From the NCBI GenBank assembly GCA_964035015.1, contig OZ035998.1, positions 41,664,531 through 41,728,530 of the forward strand: a stretch of DNA of 64,000 nucleotides. Direction: 5' to 3'. The position numbers and the translations under genes were made by a program. The notes under the pieces are model-generated. The model had not been told where the DNA came from, did not search any database, and saw nothing but the letters and a program-made list of their open reading frames with translations. This DNA comes from Corallium rubrum (lineage: Eukaryota > Cnidaria > Anthozoa > Scleralcyonacea > Coralliidae). Positions within the stretch are counted from its first letter, which is position 1; every line of letters starts with the position of its first letter. Positions 44,906 to 56,310 of the stretch are shown here, in pieces.

Positions 44906-45632
44906 GTCTGCTTCGATCCAAAACGAACGATACGGTAGGCAAAGAGTTAGACCGCTTAGTCATATACAACACAGAATGATATTCTCTCCTTCTGGCGAAG
45001 AACAGTTGACGAAAACCTTTTAGATCAGATTTCATAACCACCGTTTTCCTCAACCTATAAGGGCCCTGGGAACGAGGTTGCGTTTTCCCGCGTTTTTACA
45101 GCACTCAGTTTTGATAGTCAAACAGACTTCTCCCGCGTTGGGAGCGCACGTTGTGCACCGCGTACATGGTGCCCCCACTGCCCCTTTTAAAATGCGCCAG
45201 TGTTTTTCACTAGGCGCGATGTCAAATAACTCTTGATCTGCTGCTACCTTTAAGCGCATTTTACAGCGGTTACCTAGCACCATATAGAACACAGCTATCT
45301 TATACGTCAAAAAAACGTTTCCTAGCTATACTTAACTCTTTACTTCTCTTTAGAAAAAAAAGGAAAAGGAAAAAAAGCAATTAAAAATTTGGCAATTTGA
45401 ACAATATTTATGCCCTTCTACATTTAATTGGAAATTTGTTGAAATGATATGTTTTTAAGTGCAATCGCAACATGCTTAGTAACGTAAAATTAAAAAACAG
45501 TTGCGATTATACCAAGCGGAGATTTCTAAACCAAAGCCAATCTTTTTGTAATAATATTATATTTTTAAGATAATTATTTCCAGTGGGTTGGTCCAAAGAT
45601 TGTTCCAAGGATTAATAAAATAGTCAAGACAA

Positions 45633-45731
45633 GACCGCTTTAGGACTTTATTTAACGTTTCGGGCACAGCCCTTCTTCAGAATGTTCCAAGGGCTGTGCC
45701 TGAAACGTCAAATAAAGTTTTTCAAAGTGGA
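45633..45731. repeat. Hairpin with hammerhead-like core, copy 2
   Basis: Inverted arms contain ACGTTTCGGGCACAGCCCTT and its complement. On the minus strand CTGAAGA, stem GGGC-TGT-GCCC and GAAAC occur at 45657-45680. The stem differs from that in the copy at 29243 yet still pairs. 44906-45632 is intergenic and holds a GGGCCCTGGGAACGAGGTTG repeat end near 45060. Confidence 0.65.
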
Positions 45732-45869
45732 TTCAGAGTTTTCTCCATGCATTGAATGTCAAAAAACAAGCAAACTGGCTCTCGAGGGTTAGCAGGATGG
45801 CTGGGTGCGGGGAAAGCGATTTTATAAAGTTGCGTGCCTCTTATATTATATTATTATTATCTCATTAGA

Positions 45870-46236
45870 AAGCGGTCATTATCTATAGCCGCCAAAGGGA
45901 AAGTATATATTTGATCATTAAAATTGTTTAACCCCACTATTTTTAAGACAAAAAATGATTTAACCCCACCACTGTAAGACAGAAAAAAAGTTTTACCCCA
46001 CCCCTGCACCTATTTTGTTACACAAAGTCACATGCCCTTCTCCTGCCCCATTAGTACCTTTGGCTTTTATTTTGGGTTAATTATCCTGTACGCCAATAAA
46101 TATACACCTATAAAAATATTATATTAAATTTTTTTACCCCACATTTTCCTCTATTAAATTTTCTTTTACCCCACCTCAGATGCAACCATTTTCTCTTGGG
46201 CCCCCCACCCCAGCCATAAATAATGACCGGTCGCTT
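45870..46236. mobile_element. MITE with AAGCG…GGTCATTAT ends
   Basis: Imperfect inverted ends (AAGCGGTCATTATCTATAGC against the complement of GCCATAAATAATGACCGGTC). TTTTACCCCAC recurs several times inside. No target duplication was identified. Confidence 0.65.
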
Positions 46237-46502
46237 AGGTATACTGAACATGTTCAGTGCATGATAGATGCACTCTTCAATCTACCACGGCAACGTATAT
46301 TATCTGAAAAAAAAAATGTAAAGCACACTTCCATAAGCTGTTCATATTACCCTTAATATAATAATTAAAATAAAAAATTTCAAAAATAGCGTGAATACAA
46401 TTAAACCGATCCCAAATATTATAATTAGCAAGTTTGTAATTTTACTAATTTTTAATTTCCTTCTATGTTTAATTGGGAATTTGCCGCGACCCATGGAATA
46501 AG

Positions 46503-46509
46503 TATAAAA
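46503..46509 (+). promoter_or_regulatory. TATA box of lipase copy 2
   Basis: TATAAAA lies 53 bases before the chosen start codon. Transcription would begin near 46533, downstream of the ATG at 46520, which is why that ATG was rejected as start. Confidence 0.7.
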
Positions 46510-46555
46510 GCCAAGCTGCATGCATTACCACTATCTGTTTGTGATGTTCATCAAA

Positions 46556-47452
46556 ATGTTGGGTGCTTTTTCTTTCTTCCTTGCATGTCTGTCTGTTGGT
46601 ATGGCAGCCAACCGAGTTGATCCACCAACAAAAGTCATCAAACTTACTCTTGGTGTTTCAAAGGCAACTTACTTACCATTGTCACCAATAGGTTTTATCA
46701 AAGACCGTCACATCATCGAGAATCCGTCAGCATCGCGAATGCGAAAAGTGAAAATCTTTTTCGGCATTACTATTTTACGTCCGCCAAAATACGACTCAGC
46801 AGAAGACAAATCCGCTTGCAGTATCGCAGGATGGACCGCCAAGGGTTACAAAAAGGAAGGAACAGAACTCCTGAAATTCCAGAACGCGCAACAGAAGTTG
46901 GTTGTCTTCGGATTTCGTGGAACTGAACCAAAAATATCTGATTGGCTTAAGAATTTCCTAATAAGCCCAATGAAATCAAGTATCTACGGCACAACATTCA
47001 CTACACATGAAGGATTCAAAAAGCGTTATAACTCCATAGCAGCGTGGTTTGAAAGGGAATACAGCGCGGTTCCTAGAGATTACACCATCGTACTCACAGG
47101 CCACAGTTTGGGAGGAGCATTAACCACCATCGCGGCAGTTTATGCTGCTGGAAAATTGAAAAGAAAACCAGATGCAGTTGTTACGTATGGTTCACCATTG
47201 GTTGGTGCACAAGATTTCAAGAATTACTACAATCAAGTGGTTGGATGTGATCGTACCATCAGGATGACCGCGAAAAGTGATCCATTTATAAATGTTCCGA
47301 AGGTTCACGGGTACACTCACGTTTGCGATGAGGAAAACGTCGACGGCACTCCAAGTAAAAACCCTCACGGCCTGTATGATGGTTATGAGCGTGGAATCAA
47401 AGTAAAATACAGAAATGACATCAACTTCGGCTGTGGTCGCGTACTGGATTAA
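46556..47452 (+). CDS. Secreted class-3 (fungal-type) lipase, copy 2, intact and intronless
   Basis: 298 aa. Residues 1-18 form a signal peptide (MLGAFSFFLACLSVGMAA), so the protein is probably secreted, perhaps digestive. The fold is the lipase_3 alpha/beta hydrolase. FRGTE (120-124) is the oxyanion strand, GHSLGGA gives nucleophile Ser184, SDPFINVP gives Asp242, and PHGLYDGYERGI gives His271 as the likely triad. Expected substrates are triacylglycerol or other acyl esters; true specificity cannot be read. ATG 46556 aligns with the start of copy 3, and ATG 46544 is an alternative. An AATAAA signal lies at 47576-47581. It shares long near-identical stretches with copies 1 and 3, especially around GSPLVG.QDFKNYYNQVVGC, implying recent duplication or conversion. 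Confidence 0.93.
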   Translation: MLGAFSFFLACLSVGMAANRVDPPTKVIKLTLGVSKATYLPLSPIGFIKDRHIIENPSASRMRKVKIFFGITILRPPKYDSAEDKSACSIAGWTAKGYKKEGTELLKFQNAQQKLVVFGFRGTEPKISDWLKNFLISPMKSSIYGTTFTTHEGFKKRYNSIAAWFEREYSAVPRDYTIVLTGHSLGGALTTIAAVYAAGKLKRKPDAVVTYGSPLVGAQDFKNYYNQVVGCDRTIRMTAKSDPFINVPKVHGYTHVCDEENVDGTPSKNPHGLYDGYERGIKVKYRNDINFGCGRVLD

Positions 47453-47734
47453 TATTGTAAGAACTGTACACGTATAAGGATCCAATGAAATGTCTAGAAT
47501 GTATTCATCTAATATATAAATTAAGGTGTTGCACTTGCATGTATTTCAACATTTAGCACTGATATAATTTAATTTAATAAAATGCACAGCCTATAAGTTT
47601 GAAGCCTGTTTGTTCGATCAGCATCGATCAGTACTGTTTTTGGCAAGTGAAAGTATTAAATAAATTCAACTACCCTATGCAACTCCCCGAGTATTCGAAT
47701 TATCTCAACTTACTCGTGTTCGCATCAGGCTATA

Positions 47735-47885
47735 GACACAGGACCAGTTGCGAAAAATGCATCATCAAGGCATTCTGGCTAGGAATTGAACCCGCGACCC
47801 TGCGATGCTAGTGCAATGCTCTGACCACTGAGGTACGGAAGCCGTTGCCAAGAGCTTGGCCATGAGTTCGGTATATATGTGGTAA
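47735..47885 (-). repeat. tRNA-derived SINE
   Basis: On the minus strand: TACCTCAGTGGTCAGAGCAT (A box), then GGGTCGCGGGTTCAATTCC (B box), then GCATTTTTCGCAACTGGTCC. The tRNA fold is degenerate. Same family as the copies at 24658 and 58461. Confidence 0.85.
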
Positions 47886-48038
47886 TGCCGAGAGTAGGAT
47901 TGGGTATATTACAAGTAATATTAGGCATTTCACTCGATTAAACTGGATGTTCTAGGTATTTTGGCGAAGGAATATTTCGAGCCTAGAATATCAATTCCTA
48001 GCCGGATATAGACACCACATTTATTGTACTAGACGTCC

Positions 48039-48756
48039 ACGGTCAAATAAACGCCCCTTTCCAATAAACGCCCCTTCCAATAAACGCCCCTTCCAATAAA
48101 CGCCCCTTCCAATAAACGCCCATTTCCAATAAACATCCATGTCCAATAAACACCCCTTTCCAATAAACGCCCCTTTCCAATAAACGCCCATTTCCAACAA
48201 ACACCCCTCTCCAATAAAATGTATATATTCTACACTCGAATTTTCCCTCACCAAAAATCCCTAGAACATGCTATGTAATCGAGTGAAATGTCCAATATTA
48301 CTTCTAATAAACCCCTTTCCAATAAACGCCCCTTTCCAATAAACGTCCATTTCCAATAAACACCCCTTTCCAATAAGCGCCCATTTCCAATAAACGCCCC
48401 TTTCCAATACATGCCCCTTTCCAATAAACACCCCTTTCCAATAAACACCCCTTTCCAATAAACACCCATTTCCAATAAACGCCCCTTTCCAGTAAACACC
48501 CATAAATTCACAAGTGAATATAATTCTTAGTAAAACTCAAAGACAATTCCATTTTCCCTGGTATATAACTTATCTCGCGGGTCTCGCGTGTATTGTCTCG
48601 CACACCTTTCCAATAAACACTCCTTTCCAACAAACACCCATTTCCAATAAACGTCCATTTCCAATAAACACCCATTTCCAATAAACACCTCTTTCCAATA
48701 AACACTCCTTTCCAATAAACACCCATTTCCAATAAACACTCCTTTCCAATAAACGT
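48039..48756 (-). repeat. 17-bp satellite, block A
   Basis: The unit is CCCCTTTCCAATAAACG with C/T and G/A changes. The block is interrupted at 48215-48300 by a SINE-related piece (AGAACATGCTATGTAATCGA) and at 48505-48600 by unique sequence. Because 17 is not a multiple of 3, the array stays open in all three minus-strand frames and yields pseudo-proteins of 17-aa repeats (GVYWKGVFIGKGCLLER). Confidence 0.95.
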
Positions 48757-49062
48757 CTAACAGTGGATAAACGCTCCCCAGAAGTTGAGGAACAACTGTA
48801 CATACTCAAAACCTGCGTGCTTAACTTTCCAGTCAATGGATCTGAATTTCACTTAGAAGGCCAAGTATTTGAAGTTAAAGTGAAACCTTCCCGGTCACGA
48901 CTACATCTCAACTCCAAGTCCTCCAAGAATGCGAAAAGCTCCATCCTTTCAAGGACATTGCTGATTCAAATGATGAAGACAAAGTTGACATTCTATTCAT
49001 TAACTTCTTTACCATCAACGGCAATAACTCTAATAACGATTAGGGTTAAAATATGAAATTTT
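48757..49062 (+). other. Unique island inside the satellite
   Basis: About 300 bases with codon-like composition. Plus-strand frame 1 is open for 97 codons (from 48763), and a second frame reads VLQECEKLHPFKDIADSNDE before a stop at about 49037. It looks like a frameshifted coding relic, but I do not recognise the protein. Confidence 0.4.
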
Positions 49063-52000
49063 GAGATAAACGCCCCCTGTAATAAAGTCCTCTCTCTAAT
49101 AAAGGCTTCTTTCTAATAAACGCCTCTCTCTAATAAATGCCTCTCTCTAATAAATGCCTCTCCCTAATAAACGCCGCTTTCTAATAAACGCCTCTCTAAC
49201 AAACGCCTCTCTCTAATAAACGCCTCTCTCTAATAAATGCCTCTCTCTAATAAACGCCTCTCTCTAATAAACGCCTCTCTCTAATAAACGCCTCTCTCTA
49301 ATAAACGCCTCTCTCTAATAAACGCCTCTCTCTAATAAACGCCTCTCTCTAATAAATGCCTCTCTCTAATAAACGCCTCTCTCTAATAAACGCCTCTCTC
49401 TAATAAACGCCTCTCTCTAATAAACGCCTCTCTCTAATAAATGCCTCTCTCTAATAAATGCCTCTCTCTAATAAACGCCTCTCTCTAATAAACGCCTCTC
49501 TCTAATAAACGCCTCTCCCTCTAATAAACGCCTCGCTCTAATAAATGCCTCTCTCTAACAAACGCTTCTCTCTAAAAACGCCTCCTCTAATGCCTCTCTC
49601 TAATAAACGCCTCTCTCTAAAAAACGCCTCTCTCTAATAAACACCTCTCTAATAAACGCCTCTCTAATAAACGCCTCTCTCTCTCTCTACTAAACGCCTC
49701 GCTCTAATAAATGCCTCTCTCTACTAAACGCCTCGCTCTAACAAATGCCTCTCCCTAATAAACGCCTCACTCTAATAAACGCCTCTGTAATAAACGCCTC
49801 TCTCTAATAAACGCCTCTCTCTAATAAATGCCTCTCTCTAATAAACGCCTCGCTCTAATAAATGCCTCTCTCTAATAAACGCCTCTCCCTAATAAATGCC
49901 TCACTCTAACAAACGCTTCTCTCTAAATAAATTACTCTCTCTAATAAACGCCTCTCTCTAATAAACACCTCTCTAATAAACGCCTCTCTAATAAACGCCT
50001 CGCTCTAACAAATGCCTCTCTCTAATAAACGCCTCACTCTAATAAACGCCTCTCTCTAATAAACGCCTCTTTATAATAAACGCCTCTCTCTAATAAACGC
50101 CTCTCTCTAATAAACGCCTCTCTCTAATAAACGCCTCTCTCTAATAAATGCCTCTCTCTAACAAACGCTTCTCTCTAAACAAATGCCTCTCTCTAATAAA
50201 CGCCTCTCTCTAATAAACGCCTCTCTCTAATAAACGCCTCTCTCTAATAAATGCCTCTCTCTAATAAACGCCTCTCTCTAATAAACGCCTCTCTCTAATA
50301 AACGCCTCTCTCTAATAAACGCCTCTCTCTAATAAACGCCTCTCTCTAATAAATGCCTCTCTCTAATAAACGCCTCTCTCTAATAAACGCCTCTCTCTAA
50401 TAAACGCCTCTCCCTCTAATAAACGCCTCGCTCTAATAAATGCCTCTCTCTAACAAACGCTTCTCTCTAAATAAATGCCTCTCTCTAATAAACGCCTCTC
50501 TCTAAAAAACGCCTCTCTCTAATAAACACCTCTCTAATAAACGCCTCTCTAATAAACGCCTCTCTCTCTCTCTACTAAACGCCTCGCTCTAACAAATGCC
50601 TCTCTCTACTAAACGCCTCGCTCTAACAAATGCCTCTCCCTAATAAACGCCTCACTCTAATAAACGCCTCTGTAATAAACGCCTCTCTCTAATAAACGCC
50701 TCTCTCTAATAAATGCCTCTCTCTAATAAACGCCTCGCTCTAATAAATGCCTCTCTCTAATAAACGCCTCTCCCTAATAAATGCCTCACTCTAACAAACG
50801 CTTCTCTCTAAATAAATTACTCTCTCTAATAAACGCCTCTCTCTAATAAACACCTCTCTAATAAACGCCTCTCTAATAAACGCCTCGCTCTAACAAATGC
50901 CTCTCTCTAATAAACGCCTCACTCTAATAAACGCCTCTCTCTAATAAACGCCTCTTTATAATAAACGCCTCTCTCTAATAAACGCCTCTCTCTAATAAAC
51001 GCCTCTCTCTAATAAACGCCTCTCTCTAATAAATGCCTCTCTCTAACAAACGCTTCTCTCTAAACAAATGCCTCTCTCTAATAAACGCCTCTCTCTAATA
51101 AACGCCTCTCTCTAATAAACGCCTCTCTCTAATAAACGCCTCTCTATAATAAACGCCTCTCTATAATAAATGCCTCTAATAAATACCTCTCTCTAATAAA
51201 CGCCTCTCTATAATAAACGCCTCTCTATAATAAACGCCTCTCTCTAATAAACGCCTCTCTCTACTAAACGCCTCTCTCTAATAAACGCCTCTCTCTAATA
51301 AATGCCTTTCTCTAATAAACGCCTCTCTCTAAGAAATGCCTCTCTCTAACAAACACTTCTCTCTAATAAATGCCTCTCTCTAATAAACGCCTCTCTCTAA
51401 TAAACACCTCTCTCTAATAAACGCCTCTCTCTAATAAACGCCTCTCTCTAATAAACGTCTCTCTCTAATAAACACCTCTCTCTAATAAACGCCTCTCTCT
51501 AATAAACACCTCTCTCTAATAAACATCTCTCTCTCTAATAAAGGCCTCTCTCTTAAATGTCTCTCTCTCTAATAAACGTCTCTCTCTAATAAACACCTCT
51601 CTCTAATAAACACCTCTCTCTAATAAATGCCTCACTCTAATAAACGCCTCTCTCAAGTAAACGCCTCTCTCTAATAAACGTCTCTCTCTAATAAAGGCCT
51701 CTCTCTTAAATGTCTCTCTCTAATAAACTCCTCTCTCTAATAAACGCCTCTCTAATAAACGCCTCTGTCTAACAAATGTCTCTCTCTCTAATGAACGCCT
51801 CGCTCTAATGAACGCCTCTCTAATGAACGCCTCTTTCTAATAAACGCTTCTCTATAATAAAGGACTCTCTCTCTCTTAAATGTCTCTCTCTAATAAACGC
51901 CTCTCTCTAATAAACGCCTCTCTCTAATAAACGCCTCTCTATAAGAAACGCCTCTGTAATGAACGATTCTCTCTAATAAACGCCGCCTCTAAGAAACGCC

Positions 52001-52240
52001 CCTCTTTCTAATAAACGGTTCTCTCCTCTGTTGGTTATTACAGTTAGCTTGCACCATAGTGATGTCAAAATTATTAATGTTAAGTTTGTAAACAAATCAG
52101 GTGCTAATAAAAATTTTGATTTGATTAACTCTAATAAATGCCTCTCTCTCTAATAAATGCCTCTCTCTAATAAACGCCCCATCCAATTAATAAATGCCCC
52201 CTTTAGAGCCTAATTTTTTTATAAACGCCCAGGACATCTG
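49063..52240 (-). repeat. 17-bp satellite, block B, with higher-order duplication
   Basis: The unit is CCTCTCTCTAATAAACG, with many variants, in well over 150 copies. Rare variants recur in the same order about 890 bases apart (GCCTCTCCCTCTAATAAACG at 49511 and 50406; AATAAATTAC at 49926 and 50811), so a block of that size was duplicated. Order decays toward 52000; unique sequence interrupts at 52025-52130 before a few last units. Confidence 0.95.
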
Positions 52241-53157
52241 TTGGAATAAAGTCGGTAGTTCTTTTCTGGCGTTTTTAAGCCTGATAAACTTGCTACTGGG
52301 TTGCATGGGTTAACACATAAGCTGCCTATCTTATAAACTGTGATTACAGTTAGCGTATAGTTGGGGTTAGATGACAATATAAGACATATAAGATAATCTC
52401 ACAAGCACTCATGTTAAATGAGGACTGTTTACACAAGAAAATATCAGAAACGAGTCCAAAACATTATTCTGAGTACGTACTGTATGTCTTGAGTGTAGAC
52501 CAATTTCCTCATTTGACGAAAGTTTGTAGTGAAAATTGTAAATTGTTATAAACGCTGAGAATTTAAAGTAATGAGAAAATTGATCTGGAGTCTAGACTTG
52601 ACATGCGTACCCATGTACGTTTTTAATATTTTTTGGGGAACCAAAAAAAAGATAACAAATAAATTCCCAACGCACCGTGAAGAACGAGACGTAGTTTAAC
52701 GTTACTCTACGTTCACAAAACATTCAACCCTCTCAACCCTGAATTCCCTTTTAATATTTTACTCTGGCTAACGCCAGACCATTTTACTCTTCATTGGGAG
52801 TCCGCTAGGGTTGAAAGGGTTAAAACCTATCTCGATTAAGCCAGAGCAGCGTTAAACTATGTCCAATTAAAATATATCAGTGAAAGCTATAGCTATTAAA
52901 AATTTAGTCTTAAAATATAAATATTCAAACACCTGAAATTTTCCTTCTGAAAACATATATTGTAACCAAGTTAAAATTTAAGCAAAATATTATACTCTGT
53001 CTCGTGATTTATTTACATTGATCACTTTTATTTATTTACAGTACATCACTTTTGTTTACTTCCGTTACACCTCCTCTAATTCCTATCCTCTCTTCCTCAT
53101 CTCGCATTGGCCTATTATTATATTGGCTTATTGTTATGTAAATATACTTAACATGTA
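52241..53157. other. Intergenic, dispersed-repeat copy only
   Basis: A minus-oriented copy of the dispersed repeat (TTTACTCTGGCTAACGCCAG…AGGGTTGAAAGGGTTAAA) lies at 52735-52830. Nothing else is seen. Confidence 0.6.
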
Positions 53158-54320
53158 GTTTTATTTAGGGGCGGATTTAGGGTACGTCAAACACGTCACG
53201 CGACGTAGATAAAAATCCCAGACTAATTTATTCATGAATTAATTAGTTGGAAACATTTGAAATTTGAAAATTTCCAATTTTAAAAATATTTAAATTTTTA
53301 AAAATTTTATATGAATTTATGAATTTTTGAAATATTCAAAAATTTCATTTTTGTACGTATTTAGCGCTGCTATATCAAGGAAAAAATTAATTCCCAGTCC
53401 TCGGCTGGAGGACACTTAGTCTACTTCATGTAGCCTGAACGAAACTGTTCATACGGTAGGGTTAGAGAGGGATGCCATTTACAAATGTGGATAATTAAAC
53501 TACGTCAAAATGGCCGACTACACACGTAAAAATCTCACAGGCTATAACAGGGTTGTTGGCTCAACAACCCATGAACAGCACTGTTAACAGGCTAGAACAT
53601 GATTGGTGAAATAACAGCATTGTTCATGCATGTTTCAACATGTTGTTACAGCTTGGAGAATCGACAAGGCTTGTTCATGCATGTCACAACAAGCAAAACC
53701 TAGCTTGATAAAACAACCAAGTTCATGGTTGTTGTATCATGACTGTTCAATCCTGTTAATTCATCATGCCCGAACAACATGTTGTATCATGCATGAACAA
53801 CACTGTTGATTCATCATGATAGTTTTATGTTGTTCAAACAGGCATGAACAACGTTCGTTCGACAACATTGTTCATGCCTGTTTACGAGTGTTCGTGTTTT
53901 TAGCGAGAAACACGCGAGGGTTCTCGACACTTTCACGCAACGAACTTACAGTCCTGGCGCTGAATTATCGAAAAACCCATGTCTTCTTAACATAAAAAAC
54001 GTTGGATATTTATTTCAAACTTTGACAGTTTTCTGCGAATGTTTTTGTGGCGGAAATTACGTGCAACAAGTGTGTGTACAGCATGCCCAGAGACTCACTG
54101 CAGAGACTGCAGAGTGTCTTGATGAAAATGGAAACGAAAAAATCATCACTCACTAACTTATATATCCTCGTTGGGCCAGGACTTTGGAGATATAACAGAA
54201 AGTTTGTTCCAGCAGTATGTACGGTACAAGTTTGAAAGCTTGTGAAGCTCGTTTCTTTTCCAAAATGCGACAAAACACTGGTGTTGAAACAAGGCAAAAT
54301 TGTACAATTGTACAAAAGCT

Positions 54321-54361
54321 ATGGCGTCAGCAGCAACAAAGTATTTTCCCTTTTCCCTAAG
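54321..54361 (+). other. Possible first coding exon ending at a strong splice donor
   Basis: ATGGCGTCAGCAGCAACAAA opens a frame that reaches CTAAG-GTAAGT, an ideal donor (GT at 54362). No following exon could be assigned, so this may be a relic of the internal element's gene. Confidence 0.3.
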
Positions 54362-55141
54362 GTAAGTTTTAAAATCTAGTAAACTAGTCAAATGAATGAT
54401 AGTACAATAAGATTAAGTTAGAAATGAAATTTCTGGACGTAAATAATTCTGTTGTTTTCTAATATTGTCGGATTTGTCGGGCATATAGTAATAATATAAT
54501 TAGTATTGCACAAAACTATTTATAATCCAGACAGAGATTCCAGGCAGAAAACATAATTTAGTTAGAAATATCAAAGCGCAGACAATTACTTTGAAAAAGC
54601 CCATAACATTGAAGAAAACCTTATGTACATAAAGTCTTTGTAATTGTAATAATTTAATCACTCTGCAAAGATGTTGCAGTTAATAAATATTTTCATTTTT
54701 ACCATTTCTCTAATTGTCTGGGCTTTGATATTTGTTACACTTGAGGGGTGCATGAGATGGGGGAGGGGGAGTATTAAATGTCAAAGAAACATTTGCCGAT
54801 ATTTTATTATACATGTATTTTTTTGTTTTTAAATGCATATTAAGCCACAATCCAGAAAATGTAATGCACCTATCAATGTTAGTCCCAAAGGGGGGGGGGG
54901 GGGAGGGGTTAGGCAAGGGGTAGGGAATTGATCAATATGTCCATCCCCAGGGTCGAGACTGACAGTGAATGTCTCTTCAGAGGTGGGGATTCTTGGTTAT
55001 AGGAGAGGAGAAACATGAGGGATAGAGAGTGGAATACGACAATTTTTAATGATAAGTTGTCAAATCCCCACCCTTTGCCCAACCCCCATCCCTCGGGGCT
55101 GACATTGACAGGAGCATAATAACACTATAAAAATATTTATT

Positions 55142-55312
55142 GGGTCATTCCAGAAAAGATCCATACCTCCCCCACAGAGGAAATTTGTGCCATCCAGGGA
55201 GGGGAGGGGGGTAAATCTACTTCTGATAATAGTAAAATGTACTAGGACGCCCGAAGGGGGAAGGGGGTCAACTTCACATTTCCTCCGTGGGGGATGTTTT
55301 CTGGAATGACCC
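55142..55312. mobile_element. 171-bp hairpin MITE with ATT duplication
   Basis: Inverted ends GGGTCATTCCAGAAAAGATC and complement of GATGTTTTCTGGAATGACCC; ATT on both sides (55139-55141 and 55313-55315). CCTCCCCCACAGAGGAAAT continues the left arm. Confidence 0.85.
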
Positions 55313-56049
55313 ATTCTGCAAGTATCAAGACTAAACATTTCATTATAATTATTAAAAATATTTGTAAAACTCTAATATTAAAATAATTTATTTTAAGTTG
55401 TTTTTCTTACATTGTATATAATTATTTATATTATTATTTATCTAACTGTATACTAGCCATAACTACATACAATACCTAGCCAGAACATTGCACACTCGAC
55501 AGGTATAACTGTTTTCCATACCAATAAACTACCATTATACAAAAACTGGTATAGAGGTGAGCCAAATTTAAAATATATTTAAAATGGTATGAAATATTCT
55601 ACTTCACATTTCTTGTTATTTTATATCATTTAATAACAGGACAATGTATGCCACATGCATGCATGTTTAAAATGACTGTGTCTTCTAAATTTTTTGTAAA
55701 TATATTCAAGATCAAACTCTAGTACAGTGGTTTTATTAGAGGAAACTGAAGGTAAACTTTCAGTTAATCAGAAGAGGAAAAGTTTACAAAATGTTTTACC
55801 TGGGTTTTTTTGTTTTTTCATAGTATACAGATGCAGTGGTGATATGGCAACATGAACAATAAAGAAGATTAAAGATCTACTATGTGAGTTGTGGGCAAGA
55901 AACCAGGGCCTGGATTGAATAAATAAGACAGCTGAAAAGTCATTTTTATTATATTGTTTTATTTTTATTATATTGTTGGGTTTTTTTCATTATGTAGCAT
56001 CACTGCATCAGGCCTGGCAATGGGAAATAATTATGAATTTATGATGACA

Positions 56050-56310
56050 TCTAACAGGTGTGTATTTATAGCTCAGCATTTTTAAGGTTTAGAAATTAAG
56101 GTCCTTCTTTTCCTCTTTGTGTAGCGTGGCCTGGTACTGTAAGGAGAGATTATAACCACAACAAAACATAACAGGTGTGTATTTAGGTTAGCATTTTTAA
56201 GATTTAGAAATTCATGTCTTTTTTATTTCTCTTTCTCCAGGCAAGGAGAAAATACAGGTGTACATTTGCTAACATTTTTGAGATTTAGAAACTAATAGTA
56301 ATATGCCTTT
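56050..56310 (+). repeat. Three spaced direct repeats
   Basis: ACAGGTGTGTATTTA…GCATTTTTAAGRTTTAGAAATT occurs at about 56053, 56168 and 56253. Each is followed by a pyrimidine-rich stretch and an AG, which mimics repeated intron ends. Confidence 0.6.

Noticed and set aside
46520-46555. ATG 46520 as start of lipase copy 2
   Set aside because: It lies only about 11 bases after the TATA box, upstream of the expected transcription start.
48021-48836. Several overlapping minus-strand open frames encoding GVYWKGVFIGKG-like repeats
   Set aside because: They arise because a stop-free 17-bp unit stays open in all frames; the same peptide appears in three frames. No start context or non-repeat coding sequence supports a protein.
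49063-52040. CRISPR-like appearance of regular short repeats
   Set aside because: Units are contiguous 17-mers with no spacers, in a eukaryotic context.
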